A DNA stretch of 64,000 bases. Source: Phenylobacterium aquaticum. GTDB lineage: Bacteria; Pseudomonadota; Alphaproteobacteria; Caulobacterales; Caulobacteraceae. The notes under the pieces are model-generated. The model did not search any database. It saw only the letters and a list, made by a program, of their open reading frames with translations, and was not told where the DNA came from. Both the position numbers and the translations under genes were made by a program. Where the stretch lies: NCBI RefSeq assembly GCF_022695515.1, contig NZ_JALDPT010000026.1, positions 1 to 64,000 of the forward strand. The letters are read 5' to 3'. Below, one piece after another: positions 7,687 to 18,043 of the stretch (position 1 is the stretch's first letter; every line of letters begins with the position of its first letter).

Positions 7687-8375
7687 GGGGTCGCGGGCTC
7701 GGGGGCGGCGCAAGGGGGAGACGCCTGACCCAGGCCGCGGCGGCCGTAGAGGAGGCTCCAGGTGAGCAGAACGCTGTCGCTGGCGAGGTCCCACAGGGGC
7801 GAGGCGATCAGGAAGTCCCCCGCCGACAGGCGCGAGGCCAGGCCGTAGGTTCCCGCCGCCTTGATCAGCAGGGCGAAGGTCCAGCCCAGGGTCAGGATGC
7901 GATAGGTCCGCAGCGCGCCGGACCGATCCGCGGCGCCGTCGAACGCCTCGCGCTTGGCCGGGTCGTTCCCCGTGGAAAGCTGGCGGGCCATGTGGAACAC
8001 CAGGGGGCGGGCGAAGGCCATGGAGGCGAGGAAGACGCCGGCCAGGACGACGTTCTGCAGGGAGCGTCCGATCAGGGCGCCGCGCTCGCTGTGCGCCACG
8101 AGCAGGGCGGTCATGCTGACGACGATGTTCTCGGCCGCGAACAGGCCGAGAAAGTCGACCGCGCGCAGCCTGATCAGGCCATAGGCGAGGGAGAGGATGG
8201 GCGGCGCGCCGGAGATCGCCAGCGGCGCGAGGCTGTGCGGGGGGAAGTGCGGCGTCGCCAACCGGTAGAGCAGGGCAGGCGCGACCATGTTGACCAACAC
8301 GCTCTTGAACAGGGCCTGGACGGCCACATGCCCGGTGATCGCGCGCCACCGGTCGGGGCGGGTGGGCGTGGTCAT
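7683..8375 (-). CDS. VC0807-like membrane protein
   Basis: A 230-residue protein with about six hydrophobic segments. Its layout and a QLSTG element after a membrane helix recall the VC0807-type family of unknown function. The ATG overlaps the TGA of the upstream TetR gene (ATGA), so the two are translationally coupled and the regulator probably controls this gene. The 3' end overlaps the convergent PP2C gene by 4 bases. Function is unknown. Confidence 0.65.
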   Translation of the reverse strand: MTTPTRPDRWRAITGHVAVQALFKSVLVNMVAPALLYRLATPHFPPHSLAPLAISGAPPILSLAYGLIRLRAVDFLGLFAAENIVVSMTALLVAHSERGALIGRSLQNVVLAGVFLASMAFARPLVFHMARQLSTGNDPAKREAFDGAADRSGALRTYRILTLGWTFALLIKAAGTYGLASRLSAGDFLIASPLWDLASDSVLLTWSLLYGRRGLGQASPPCAAPEPATP

Positions 8376-8977
8376 GATCCGGAACCTTGGCTTGCGGGGG
8401 GCGAGGCGATGTCGGCGGATATGAGACCGATCAGCGACTGGAGCGCCGCCGTGGGCGGCTCCCGGTCGCCGGTGGTCAGGACCTCCTGCAGCAGGCCGCT
8501 GAGGGCGCACATGATCAGGGTGGCGTGGGCGGCGAACCGGTCCCCGCCCTCGGGCAGCCGGGCGGCGGCCCGTCCGATCATCTCGATCCAGGTGTCGCTG
8601 CCGGCCCGCTTGGCGGTGTCCGGGACGCTGATGCGGTCGAACATGGCCAGGCTGTCGATCTCGAACAGCAGGCGGAAATAGCGGGCGTGGGCCGGTTCGG
8701 TCGCCCAGTCCCAGAACATGTTCAACAGGGCCTGGAGCGAGGTCGGCTGGACCGCGGCGGCGCGGGCGCTGAGCGCGGCGGCGATCTGCTGGCGGATTTC
8801 CGCCAGGGCGGCGGCGATCAGCTGCTCCTTCGTCCCGAAGTGATAGATCAGCAAGCGTGCGCTGGTGCCGACCCGCTCGGCGAGCGGGCGAAGCGAGAGG
8901 TCGCCGACCCCGTGGGCCAGCAGAGTCTCGGTGATCTTGTCGAGCAGTTCGCGGCGGCGGTCGGCGGGTGCTTCCAT
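8372..8977 (-). CDS. TetR family transcriptional regulator
   Basis: A 201-residue regulator with an N-terminal helix-turn-helix (about 10-55; LSLRPLAERVGTSARLLIYHFGTKEQL) and a helical effector domain. The chosen ATG gives the usual family N terminus. An upstream in-frame ATG at 9082 would add 35 atypical residues and put the operator inside the gene. The chosen start lies within the first operator half-site and has no Shine-Dalgarno, so the message may be leaderless. It forms an operon with the membrane protein that overlaps it. Confidence 0.85.
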   Translation of the reverse strand: MEAPADRRRELLDKITETLLAHGVGDLSLRPLAERVGTSARLLIYHFGTKEQLIAAALAEIRQQIAAALSARAAAVQPTSLQALLNMFWDWATEPAHARYFRLLFEIDSLAMFDRISVPDTAKRAGSDTWIEMIGRAAARLPEGGDRFAAHATLIMCALSGLLQEVLTTGDREPPTAALQSLIGLISADIASPPASQGSGS

Positions 8978-9009
8978 GAAACGACCGTTACATGAAGCGA
9001 TCGTTTCAT
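8976..9009. promoter_or_regulatory. tandem palindromic operator at the TetR start codon
   Basis: Two adjacent imperfect palindromes, ATGAAACGACCGTTACAT (8976-8993) and ATGAAGCGATCGTTTCAT (8992-9009), share two bases. The outermost arms ATGAAACGA and TCGTTTCAT are perfect inverted copies. The site overlaps the regulator's start codon, so binding would block initiation of transcription or translation of the whole operon. The palindromes are seen directly; autoregulation is inferred. Confidence 0.65.
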
Positions 9010-9144
9010 TCAAGGCGTCGCAACGGGCGCGGGCCAATATCAACTGCCGCATCTTCCCGGGCGTGCAGAAGGAAGAGATCAAGGCGCTGTTGGAGAAGCA
9101 CCTTCCTCTACCGGCTGGTGAAGCTCTACGCGGCGCAATAGCCC

Positions 9145-10668
9145 CTACTGGGCGTCGAAGAAGGCGTCGGGGCTCTCCACCTCGATCAGCCGGCCCTTGC
9201 GGATCTCGATGAACCGGGTCGCGGCCGTGCGGGTGAAGTAGCGGTCGTGGGAGACGAACAGGCAGGCGACCTCGGAGGCGTCCAGCTGGGCCTCCAGTTC
9301 CTCCTGGCCCTCGATGTCGAGGTGGTTGGTGGGCTCGTCCAGCAGGTAGAGGTTGGGCTTGGCCAGCCGCATCTTCAGGAAGGCCAGCCGCGCGCGCTCG
9401 CCGTGGCTGAGATTGCCGATCGGGCCGGTGATGCGGGCGTAGGCGAAGCCGGCCTTGGCCAGCAGGGCGTTGGCCTCCCGCGTGGTCGCGCCGTCGGCGG
9501 CGATCAGATAGTCGACCAGGCTCATCTTCAGCGGCAGGTCGGCCATGCGCTGGTCGAAATAGACCAGCCGGGCCTGGGGGTTGAAGCGGATCGGCGCCTG
9601 GCCGTCATAATGCTCCTGGTCCGGATCGAAGGCCTGGGCGAGCGCGGTGAGCAGGGTCGACTTTCCGGCGCCGTTGATCCCCAGGAGGGCGATCCGATCG
9701 CCGGCGGCCACGCTCAGCCGATCGATGCGGAACAGGTCGCGGGACCCGTCGGGGACCTTCACGGTGTAGTTCTCCACCCGCAGGGCGATCTTGGCGTCGA
9801 TCTCGCCGTCGTGCAGCTCCAGCTTCCGCTCGCGCGCCACATAGGCGCCGGTGCGGTCGGCTTCGATGCGCTCGATCCGCTTCTCGGTGGCCTTGGCCTT
9901 CTTGTGGAAGTCGGCGTTCTTGATCCCCCAGACCCGATATCGGGCGGCCACCTTCTCCAGGCGGTCGATCTCCTTGGTCTCCAGCTGGCGGCGCTTGGCG
10001 TCGGCGGCATCACGCTGCAACAGGGCCTCGCGGGCCTCGACAAAGGGGACGGCGAAGCTGTGGGCGCCGTCGGCCCGCAGGAACAGGGTGCGGGTGGTGG
10101 CGCGCTCCAGGAACTCGCGGTCGTGACTGACGATCAGCATGGGCAGGCTGGCGTCGTCGGCGAGCCAGCCCTCCAGGGTGTTGATGTTCGACAGATCGAG
10201 GTGGTTGGTGGGCTCGTCTAGGATCAGCAGGTCGGGCTCCGACAACCGGATCGCGGCGGCGATCAGCATCAGCCTGCGCCAGCCGCCGCTAAGCGCCGAA
10301 AAGGGCTGCTGGGAGGTTTCGTAGGAGAGGCCGATCTCGTCGAGCAGGACGTCGATCTTCCAGTCCTCGGAGCCATCGGTGATCGCGAGGGCGGACTCCA
10401 GCACCTGGCGCAGGGGCTGGTCGAGAAAGGCGGCGGGAACCTCCTGCGGCACATAGCCCACCTTCAGGCCCCTGGAGCGGACGATCTGACCGTCGTTCAG
10501 CTCGAGTTCGCCCAGGAGGCATTTCAGCAGGGTGGATTTCCCGGCCCCGTTGTCGCCGACCAGCGCGGTCCTGGCGCCGTCCAGTTTGAAGGAGACGTGT
10601 TCAAAGACGCGGGTAGCGCCATAGAAAAAGCTGGCGTTTTCGACACCGAGGACGGCCTGGCGTGACAT
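9145..10668 (-). CDS. ABC-F family ATP-binding cassette protein
   Basis: A 507-residue soluble protein with two fused ABC ATPase domains and no membrane segments, as in ABC-F ribosome-associated translation factors. Walker A motifs are GDNGAGKST (about 38-46) and GINGAGKST in the second half. Signature motifs are LSGGW and LSHGE, and LDEPTNHLD appears twice. The domains are joined by a charged linker (about 215-280). It probably acts on stalled or initiating ribosomes, although a drug-resistance role cannot be excluded. It is divergent from mreB. Confidence 0.9.
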   Translation of the reverse strand: MSRQAVLGVENASFFYGATRVFEHVSFKLDGARTALVGDNGAGKSTLLKCLLGELELNDGQIVRSRGLKVGYVPQEVPAAFLDQPLRQVLESALAITDGSEDWKIDVLLDEIGLSYETSQQPFSALSGGWRRLMLIAAAIRLSEPDLLILDEPTNHLDLSNINTLEGWLADDASLPMLIVSHDREFLERATTRTLFLRADGAHSFAVPFVEAREALLQRDAADAKRRQLETKEIDRLEKVAARYRVWGIKNADFHKKAKATEKRIERIEADRTGAYVARERKLELHDGEIDAKIALRVENYTVKVPDGSRDLFRIDRLSVAAGDRIALLGINGAGKSTLLTALAQAFDPDQEHYDGQAPIRFNPQARLVYFDQRMADLPLKMSLVDYLIAADGATTREANALLAKAGFAYARITGPIGNLSHGERARLAFLKMRLAKPNLYLLDEPTNHLDIEGQEELEAQLDASEVACLFVSHDRYFTRTAATRFIEIRKGRLIEVESPDAFFDAQ

Positions 10669-12019
<1,351 letters not shown>

Positions 12020-12077
12020 AACTTGCTATTGAGCACCTGAAAGGCGCGGGGGGCGTCTTTCTGGAGACGAGCAACCG

Positions 12078-13274
12078 GTGGCGCTGCGCGAAAGTCCGTT
12101 TGGTGAGCTGAAGGTTCCGCTGGCTTTGACCGCCGCGGTGGCGCTGCTCGTCGCCGTGGTGGTGGCCGTGGCCCTGCTGCTCTCCGATCGTCGCGAGACC
12201 TTCCAGGCCGAGGCCTATGGCGTGACCCGCCAGGTGGGCGACGCGGTGGCGGCCCCGGTCAGCGGCGCGATCGCCGCGCCCGGCCGCTGGGGCGGGATGG
12301 GGCTTGAGAGCCTGCGCGGCTATTTCTTCGCCGTCGCCGAGAACCGCCGCCTCAAAGCCGAGCTGAAGGAAGCCCGGCAGTGGCGCGACGTCGCGCTCGC
12401 CCTGCGCGACACCAACGAACGCTACAAGTCCCTGCTGGGGCTCAAGACCGAGCCGCCGATCCCGATGGTGGCGGCGCGCACGGTGACCGACAGCCGCGGG
12501 CCCTTCGCCAACACCCGACTGGCCAATGCGGGCAAGGAGGCCGGCGTGAAGGCGGGCAATCCGGTGATGAGCGAGAACGGCCTTGTGGGCCGGATCATCG
12601 GGGTGACCAGCGGCGCCAGCCGGATCCTGCTGCTCACTGACGTCGCCTCGCGCACGCCGGTGATGATCGACCGCACCAATGCGCGGGCCATTCTGACCGG
12701 CGACGGCGGCCCCAATCCCAAGCTCGAATATCTGCGGGGGCAGAACCCGGTGAAGGACGGCGACCGGGTGCTGACCTCGGGCGACGGCGGCGTGCTGCCG
12801 CGCGGCCTGCCGGTGGGCACGGCGGTCAAGGGGCTGGATGGCCGCTGGCGCGTGGTGCTGGCCTCTGACGCCGCTCCCATCGATTTCGTCCGGATCCTGC
12901 TGTTCCAGGACTTCTCGCAGCTGGCCAACGCCAAGGAGCTGGACCAGATGCCGACGCCGCCGCCGTCGTCCGGCGGGACCAATGTCGGTCTGGTCAATGC
13001 CCCCGCACCGGCGCCCGCGCCGCCCGCGGCGAAGCCTGCGCCCGGTCCCGCGCCGGCCGCCACATCGGTCGCGAAGACCCCGACGGTTCCGACGGTCGGG
13101 GCCAAGCCTGCGCCGACCAAGCCGGCCGCCGCAACGGGCGCGAAGCCCGTCGCAGCCAAGCCCGTCTCGCCCAAGCCTGTTGCCCCGCGCCGCCCTGCGA
13201 CCTCGACCGCCGCGCCGCCGACCTCGGCGCCGGTCTCGACACCGCCGCCCGCGGATGCGGAGATTCCGCATTGA
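12078..13274 (+). CDS. mreC: rod shape-determining protein MreC
   Basis: A periplasmic scaffold that links MreB/MreD to PBP2. It starts at GTG. Of 398 residues, about 15-36 form one membrane anchor, about 85-115 a coiled coil, and about 120-275 the paired beta-barrel domain, including NPVMSENGLVGRI. The tail from about 285 is rich in Pro, Ala and Lys and is longer than in enterobacterial MreC. The stop TGA overlaps the TTG start of mreD. Confidence 0.95.
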   Translation: MALRESPFGELKVPLALTAAVALLVAVVVAVALLLSDRRETFQAEAYGVTRQVGDAVAAPVSGAIAAPGRWGGMGLESLRGYFFAVAENRRLKAELKEARQWRDVALALRDTNERYKSLLGLKTEPPIPMVAARTVTDSRGPFANTRLANAGKEAGVKAGNPVMSENGLVGRIIGVTSGASRILLLTDVASRTPVMIDRTNARAILTGDGGPNPKLEYLRGQNPVKDGDRVLTSGDGGVLPRGLPVGTAVKGLDGRWRVVLASDAAPIDFVRILLFQDFSQLANAKELDQMPTPPPSSGGTNVGLVNAPAPAPAPPAAKPAPGPAPAATSVAKTPTVPTVGAKPAPTKPAAATGAKPVAAKPVSPKPVAPRRPATSTAAPPTSAPVSTPPPADAEIPH

Positions 13275-13786
13275 GCCTTTCGGCCGCCCGCCCGCTGGAT
13301 CCCTGGCGCTGGCTGGGCCTGACCAGCCTTCAGTGCGTGGTCCTGACGATGTTGTTCGCCATGCCCGTCCGGGTCTTCGGCCTGCAGGCGCCCGAGCCGG
13401 TCTTCGCCATGGTGCCGGCCTTCGCCTGGGCGGTGATCCGCCCGTCGATCATCGCGCCCTTCGCCCTGCTGACGATCGGCGCCTTCACCGACATTCTCTG
13501 GGGCTCGCCGGTCGGGCTGTGGTCCCTGTCGCTGCTGGTGGCCTATGGGACGGTGCTGACCATGCGCAACATGCTAGTCGGTCAGAGCCGGCCGATGATG
13601 TGGGCCTGGTTCGCCGTGGCCTGCGCGATCGCCGAGCTGGCGGGGTTCCTGTTCACCCGGCTCGACGCCCAGGCGTCGCCCAGCCTGGTGGCGGTGTTCT
13701 GGCAATTCCTCGCCACAATCCTGCTTTATCCGTTCGCTCATCGCCTGATCGACCGGTTCGAGGACGCTGATGTCCGCTTCCGGTAG
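13271..13786 (+). CDS. mreD: rod shape-determining protein MreD
   Basis: A small integral membrane partner of MreC: 171 residues with about five hydrophobic helices and few charged residues. The start is a TTG whose last two bases are shared with the mreC stop (TTGA), which implies translational coupling. Sequence conservation in this family is low, so the assignment rests on size, hydrophobicity and position between mreC and mrdA. Confidence 0.9.
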   Translation: MSLSAARPLDPWRWLGLTSLQCVVLTMLFAMPVRVFGLQAPEPVFAMVPAFAWAVIRPSIIAPFALLTIGAFTDILWGSPVGLWSLSLLVAYGTVLTMRNMLVGQSRPMMWAWFAVACAIAELAGFLFTRLDAQASPSLVAVFWQFLATILLYPFAHRLIDRFEDADVRFR

Positions 13787-13816
13787 GGCGATGAGGGCCA
13801 GGAAGGCTCGGGGGCA

Positions 13817-15766
13817 ATGAGCGAACCATCCATCTTCTTCACCGAGGTGAACGAGAAGCAGGGGGTGTTCCACCGACGGACCTTCCTGATGGGCGGTCTG
13901 GCGGGGCTGGGGCTTGCGGCCCTGGGCGGCCAGCTGGCGCACCTTCAGCTCGTCGAGGCGCAGCGCTATCAGAAGCTTTCGGCCTCCAACCAGTTCAACT
14001 ACCGCCTGGTGCCGCCTCCGCGCGGCCTGATCGTCGACCGCACCGGCGTGGTGCTGGCGACCAACCGGCCGAACTTCCGCCTGCTGGTTGCGCGGGAAGA
14101 GGACAACGACCCCGAAACCACGCTCAAGACCCTGGCCAATTTCGTGCCTCTGGACGATGCGCGACAGGCCCGGCTGATCAAGGAGATCGACCGTGCGCCC
14201 AAGCGGGTGCCGGTCTCGGTCATGGAGGACATGACCTGGGAGCAGTTCTCGGCGATCAATGTCCGCGCGCCCGAGCTGCCCGGCGTCACCGCCGACATGG
14301 GCGAGGTGCGGGTCTATCCGCATGGCGGCGCCTTCGCCCACGTCATCGGCTATGTGGCCAAGGTCAACCGCGAGGACATGACGCCCACCGGGCCGAACGC
14401 CGAACCCATCATGCTGCACCCCGGCTTCCGGATCGGGCGCCAGGGGGTGGAGAAGGCCTTCGACCTGGATCTGCGCGGCCGGCCCGGTGCGCAGAAGGTC
14501 GAGGTCGACGCCCGCGGCCATGAGGTCCGTCAGGACTCCGGCGGCGATATTCCGGCCATTCCCGGCAAGCAGATCCAGCTGTCCCTCGACGCCGACATCC
14601 AGACCCGCGCGCTGGAAGTGTTCGGCGAGGAGAGCGGGGCGGCGGTGATGATGGACTGCCGCACCGGCGACGTCCTGTGCCTGGTCTCGGCGCCCAGCTT
14701 CGACGCCAACAGCTTCGTGCGCGGCCTGTCCGGCGCCGAGTACCGCGCCCTGTCGGACTATGAGCGCAAGCCGCTGTTCAACAAGGCGCTGACGGCGACG
14801 TATCCGCCGGGCTCGACCTTCAAGACCATGGTGGCCCTGGCGGCGCTCGAGCAGGGGGTCAATCCGGCCCAGACCTGCTTCTGCGGCGGGTCATGGCCCT
14901 ATGGGGGCCGGATCTGGCACTGCGACAAGAGCCACGGCACGGTCGACATGCACCAGGCGATCGTCACCTCGTGCGACATCTATTTCTACCAGACCGCGCT
15001 CAAGATCGGCCCGGACGTGATTGCGGCCACGGCTCGCAAGTTCGGCCTGGGCGAGACCTTCGACATCGGGATCTCGGGCCAGAAGCCCGGCCTGGTTCCC
15101 GACCGCGCCTATAAGCGCAAGGCCTTCAAGAAGGATCCGGTCTGGCACCCCGGCGAGACCCCCAGCATGGGGATCGGCCAGGGCTACACCAACGTCAACG
15201 CCCTGCAGCTGTGCGTGATGGTCTCGCGCCTGGCCAACGCCGAGAAGGCCCTGCGCCCGCGCCTGGTGCGGTCGATCGGCGGGGTGCTGCAGCCGGCCGG
15301 CGACGCCGCCGGCGATCTGCCGGTCAATCGCGAGCATCTGCAGTTCGTGCGTAACGCCATGGCGGCGGTGACCACCGAGGGCACCGCGGCGGCCACCGCC
15401 CAGCTCGGACTGGGCGACATCAAGATGGCCGGCAAGACCGGCACCGCCCAGGCCCACACCTATCGCGAGGGCGAGCGGACGAACAAGAACCTGGCCTGGG
15501 CCCGTAAGGACCACGCCTGGTTCGTGGCCTTCGCCCCCTATGACGATCCGCGCTATGCGCTCAGCGTGCTGGTCGAGCACGGCGGCTTCGGCGCCGCCGC
15601 CGCCGCGCCCCGCGCGCGGGAGATCATGCGCGTGGCCCTGCTGAAGGATCCGGAAATCCGGGCCCGCATCGAGAAGCCGACGCCCATGCCCGACATTCCG
15701 CCCGACGCGGTGCTGGACGGCGTCGCCCCGGCGGATCTGCCGCCGACGCCAGGAACCCCGACATGA
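13817..15766 (+). CDS. mrdA: penicillin-binding protein 2 (elongasome transpeptidase)
   Basis: The cell-elongation DD-transpeptidase partnering RodA. The 649-residue protein has one N-terminal membrane anchor (about 22-42), a pedestal domain, and a C-terminal transpeptidase domain with the catalytic S333-T-F-K336, the TSCD motif and KTGTAQ. The C terminus is Pro-rich. It overlaps the rodA start by 4 bases (ATGA), as expected for this operon. Confidence 0.96.
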   Translation: MSEPSIFFTEVNEKQGVFHRRTFLMGGLAGLGLAALGGQLAHLQLVEAQRYQKLSASNQFNYRLVPPPRGLIVDRTGVVLATNRPNFRLLVAREEDNDPETTLKTLANFVPLDDARQARLIKEIDRAPKRVPVSVMEDMTWEQFSAINVRAPELPGVTADMGEVRVYPHGGAFAHVIGYVAKVNREDMTPTGPNAEPIMLHPGFRIGRQGVEKAFDLDLRGRPGAQKVEVDARGHEVRQDSGGDIPAIPGKQIQLSLDADIQTRALEVFGEESGAAVMMDCRTGDVLCLVSAPSFDANSFVRGLSGAEYRALSDYERKPLFNKALTATYPPGSTFKTMVALAALEQGVNPAQTCFCGGSWPYGGRIWHCDKSHGTVDMHQAIVTSCDIYFYQTALKIGPDVIAATARKFGLGETFDIGISGQKPGLVPDRAYKRKAFKKDPVWHPGETPSMGIGQGYTNVNALQLCVMVSRLANAEKALRPRLVRSIGGVLQPAGDAAGDLPVNREHLQFVRNAMAAVTTEGTAAATAQLGLGDIKMAGKTGTAQAHTYREGERTNKNLAWARKDHAWFVAFAPYDDPRYALSVLVEHGGFGAAAAAPRAREIMRVALLKDPEIRARIEKPTPMPDIPPDAVLDGVAPADLPPTPGTPT

Positions 15767-16919
15767 CCGTTTCGGCCCTTACCCGGCCCGGCGAACGCGA
15801 CCGGCTGATCGTCAAGTTCAGCGAGATCGACTGGCTGTTCTGCCTGGTCCTGTGCCTGATCGCCGGGGCCGGTGCCCTGATGATGTTCTCGATCGCCGGG
15901 TCGAACTGGGAGCCGTGGGCGGCCTCGCACCTGTTCAAGTTCGGCCTGTTCTTCATCATGATGATCATGCTGGCGATGATCGACCTGCGGGTCTGGTTCG
16001 CGCTGGCCTATCCGATCTACGGCCTGGGCCTGCTTTTGCTGGTGGCCGTGGCGGTGGTGGGGGATGTGCGTCTGGGCGCCAGCGCTGGCTGTCCTTCGGG
16101 CCGCTCGGCAGCTTCCAGCCGTCGGAGATCATGAAGCTGGGGATCGTGCTGGCCCTGGCGCGATTCTATCACGGCATCTCGGCCGAGGACGCCAAGTTCT
16201 CCTGGTGGCTGCTGATCCCGGCCATGATGATTGGCGCGCCGGTGCTGCTGGTCGCCCATCAGCCGGACCTGGGGACCGCGATCCTGATCGCCGCGACCGG
16301 TCTGGCGGTGGTGGTGCTGGCCGGACTGTCCTGGCGGGTGATCGCCGCGGGCGTGCTCAGCGCGGCGGTGGCCATTCCGCCGATGGTGATGTTCGTGCTG
16401 CACGACTATCAGCGCAAACGCATCTTCACCTTCCTGAGCCCGGAGAACGATCCGTCCGGCTCGGGCTATCACATCCTGCAGTCCAAGATCGCCCTGGGGT
16501 CCGGCGGCCTGCTGGGCAAGGGCTACGGCCTGGGCTCGCAGAGCCAGCTGAACTTCCTGCCGGAGAAGCAGACCGACTTCATCTTCGCGACGCTCGCCGA
16601 GGAATTCGGCTTCATCGGCTGCGCCTCGGTGCTGTTCCTCTATGGGGCGCTGATCTTCATGGCCCTGCGCACGGCCTCGGTCGCCCACTCGCACTTCGGG
16701 CGGCTGGCGGCGGCGGGCACGACGGCCACCTTCGCCCTCTATGTGCTGATCAACGGGGCGATGGTCATGGGCCTTGCGCCGGTCGTGGGGGTGCCGATGC
16801 CGCTCTTGTCCTACGGCGGCACCGTCATGATGACCGTGATGATCGGCTGGGGCCTGGTGCAGTCGGTCCGCGTCCACCGCTATTCGGAAGTGACCAGCGG
16901 CAAGGGCGCCTTCCTCTAG
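15763..16919 (+). CDS. rodA: RodA peptidoglycan glycosyltransferase, frame broken by one missing base
   Basis: A SEDS-family glycan polymerase working with PBP2. The N-terminal part (15763 to about 16080) reads through MTVSALTRPG and several membrane helices to VVGDVRLGA. The continuation QRWLSFGPLGSFQPSE is in the next frame and runs to the stop at 16919 with the family motifs HQPDLGTA and LLSYGG. Adding one C at GGCGCCAGC (about 16079-16081) joins both halves into a normal 385-residue RodA. Since this gene is normally essential, a sequencing deletion is more likely than a real pseudogene. Confidence 0.9.
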
Positions 16920-16973
16920 GACATACTTGCGAAGCCTCGCCGGGCGACCCAGCATGGGCGCAACGGAGGACGC

Positions 16974-17939
16974 ATGACCGAATTCACGATGATCGACGCC
17001 GGCGAGCTGAAGATTCGCGCGGTGATCCAGGGGCAGGGGCCGCTGGTCATCATGGTCCATGGGTTCCCGGAGAGCTGGTACAGCTGGCGCCATCAGATCG
17101 GACCGGTGGCCGAGGCCGGCTTCACAGCCTGCGCGATCGACGTGCGCGGCTATGGCGGGTCGGACAAGCCGCATCCGGTCGAGGCCTATTCGCTCGCCCA
17201 CATCGCCAATGACCTGGTGGGAATCGCCGACGCCCTGCAGCCGGGCCGGCCGGCGATCCTGCTGGGGCACGACTGGGGCGCGCCGATCGTCTGGAACTCG
17301 GCGCTCACCCGCCCTGACAAGTTCCGCGCCGTGGGCGCGCTGTCGGTGCCGCACATGGGGATCGGCAGCCGTTCTTTCCGCGAGATCTTCGACGCCCTGT
17401 TCACCGAAAAGGGCCGGTTCTTCTACCAGGCCTATTTCCAGAAGGAGGGGGTGGCGGAGGCCGAGGCGGAGGCGGATCCGCGCGATTTCCTGCGCAAGTT
17501 CTACTATGCGATCTCGGGCGATGCGCCCGAGGGCAGCTGGCCGCACAACAAGACCACCGAGGACAAGCTGCTGGACGGGCTGGTCGATCCCGACCCGTTC
17601 CCCGCCTGGCTGACCGATGCCGACCTGGACTATTATGTGGGTGAGTTCACCCGGTCGGGCTTCCGCGGGCCGATCAACCGATACCGCAACCACGACCGCG
17701 ATTTCGAATGGCAGCAGGCCTTCAAGGATCGCAAGATCGAGCAGCCGGCCCTGTTCATCTCGGGCACGCGGGACCTCGCCTTCAACATGCTGGGCGGCCC
17801 CGATCCCATCGCGGTGATGCGCACCCAGGTGCCGAACCTGCAGGTCGCCGAGGTGCTGGAGGGCTGCGGCCACTGGACCCAGCAGGAGCGGCCCGCCGAG
17901 GTCAACGCCCTGCTGATTCCCTGGCTCAAGGCTCTGTGA
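16974..17939 (+). CDS. alpha/beta hydrolase, epoxide hydrolase-like
   Basis: A 321-residue alpha/beta-hydrolase fold enzyme of the epoxide hydrolase group. The oxyanion-side motif is HGFPESW (30-36), the nucleophile is D100 in GHDWGA (Asp, not Ser, which favours epoxide or haloalkane substrates), and the catalytic His is H300 in GCGHW. Start at ATG after GGAGGA. A paralogue with a nearly identical C-terminal motif lies at 22042-23064 on the other strand. The natural substrate is unknown. Confidence 0.85.
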   Translation: MTEFTMIDAGELKIRAVIQGQGPLVIMVHGFPESWYSWRHQIGPVAEAGFTACAIDVRGYGGSDKPHPVEAYSLAHIANDLVGIADALQPGRPAILLGHDWGAPIVWNSALTRPDKFRAVGALSVPHMGIGSRSFREIFDALFTEKGRFFYQAYFQKEGVAEAEAEADPRDFLRKFYYAISGDAPEGSWPHNKTTEDKLLDGLVDPDPFPAWLTDADLDYYVGEFTRSGFRGPINRYRNHDRDFEWQQAFKDRKIEQPALFISGTRDLAFNMLGGPDPIAVMRTQVPNLQVAEVLEGCGHWTQQERPAEVNALLIPWLKAL

Positions 17940-18043
17940 CGGCCAGGTGTCACCGTCCGGCTTGCCAAACCTAGGGTAAGGGCGACCATCCTTCGGGCGT
18001 GAGAGGGTTTCCGTCAGAGAGACCCGCCGGAGGAGAGACACTC

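Noticed and set aside
16071..16090. Programmed frameshifting in rodA
   Set aside because: There is no slippery heptamer or stimulatory structure evident, and five other genes show the same one-base loss.
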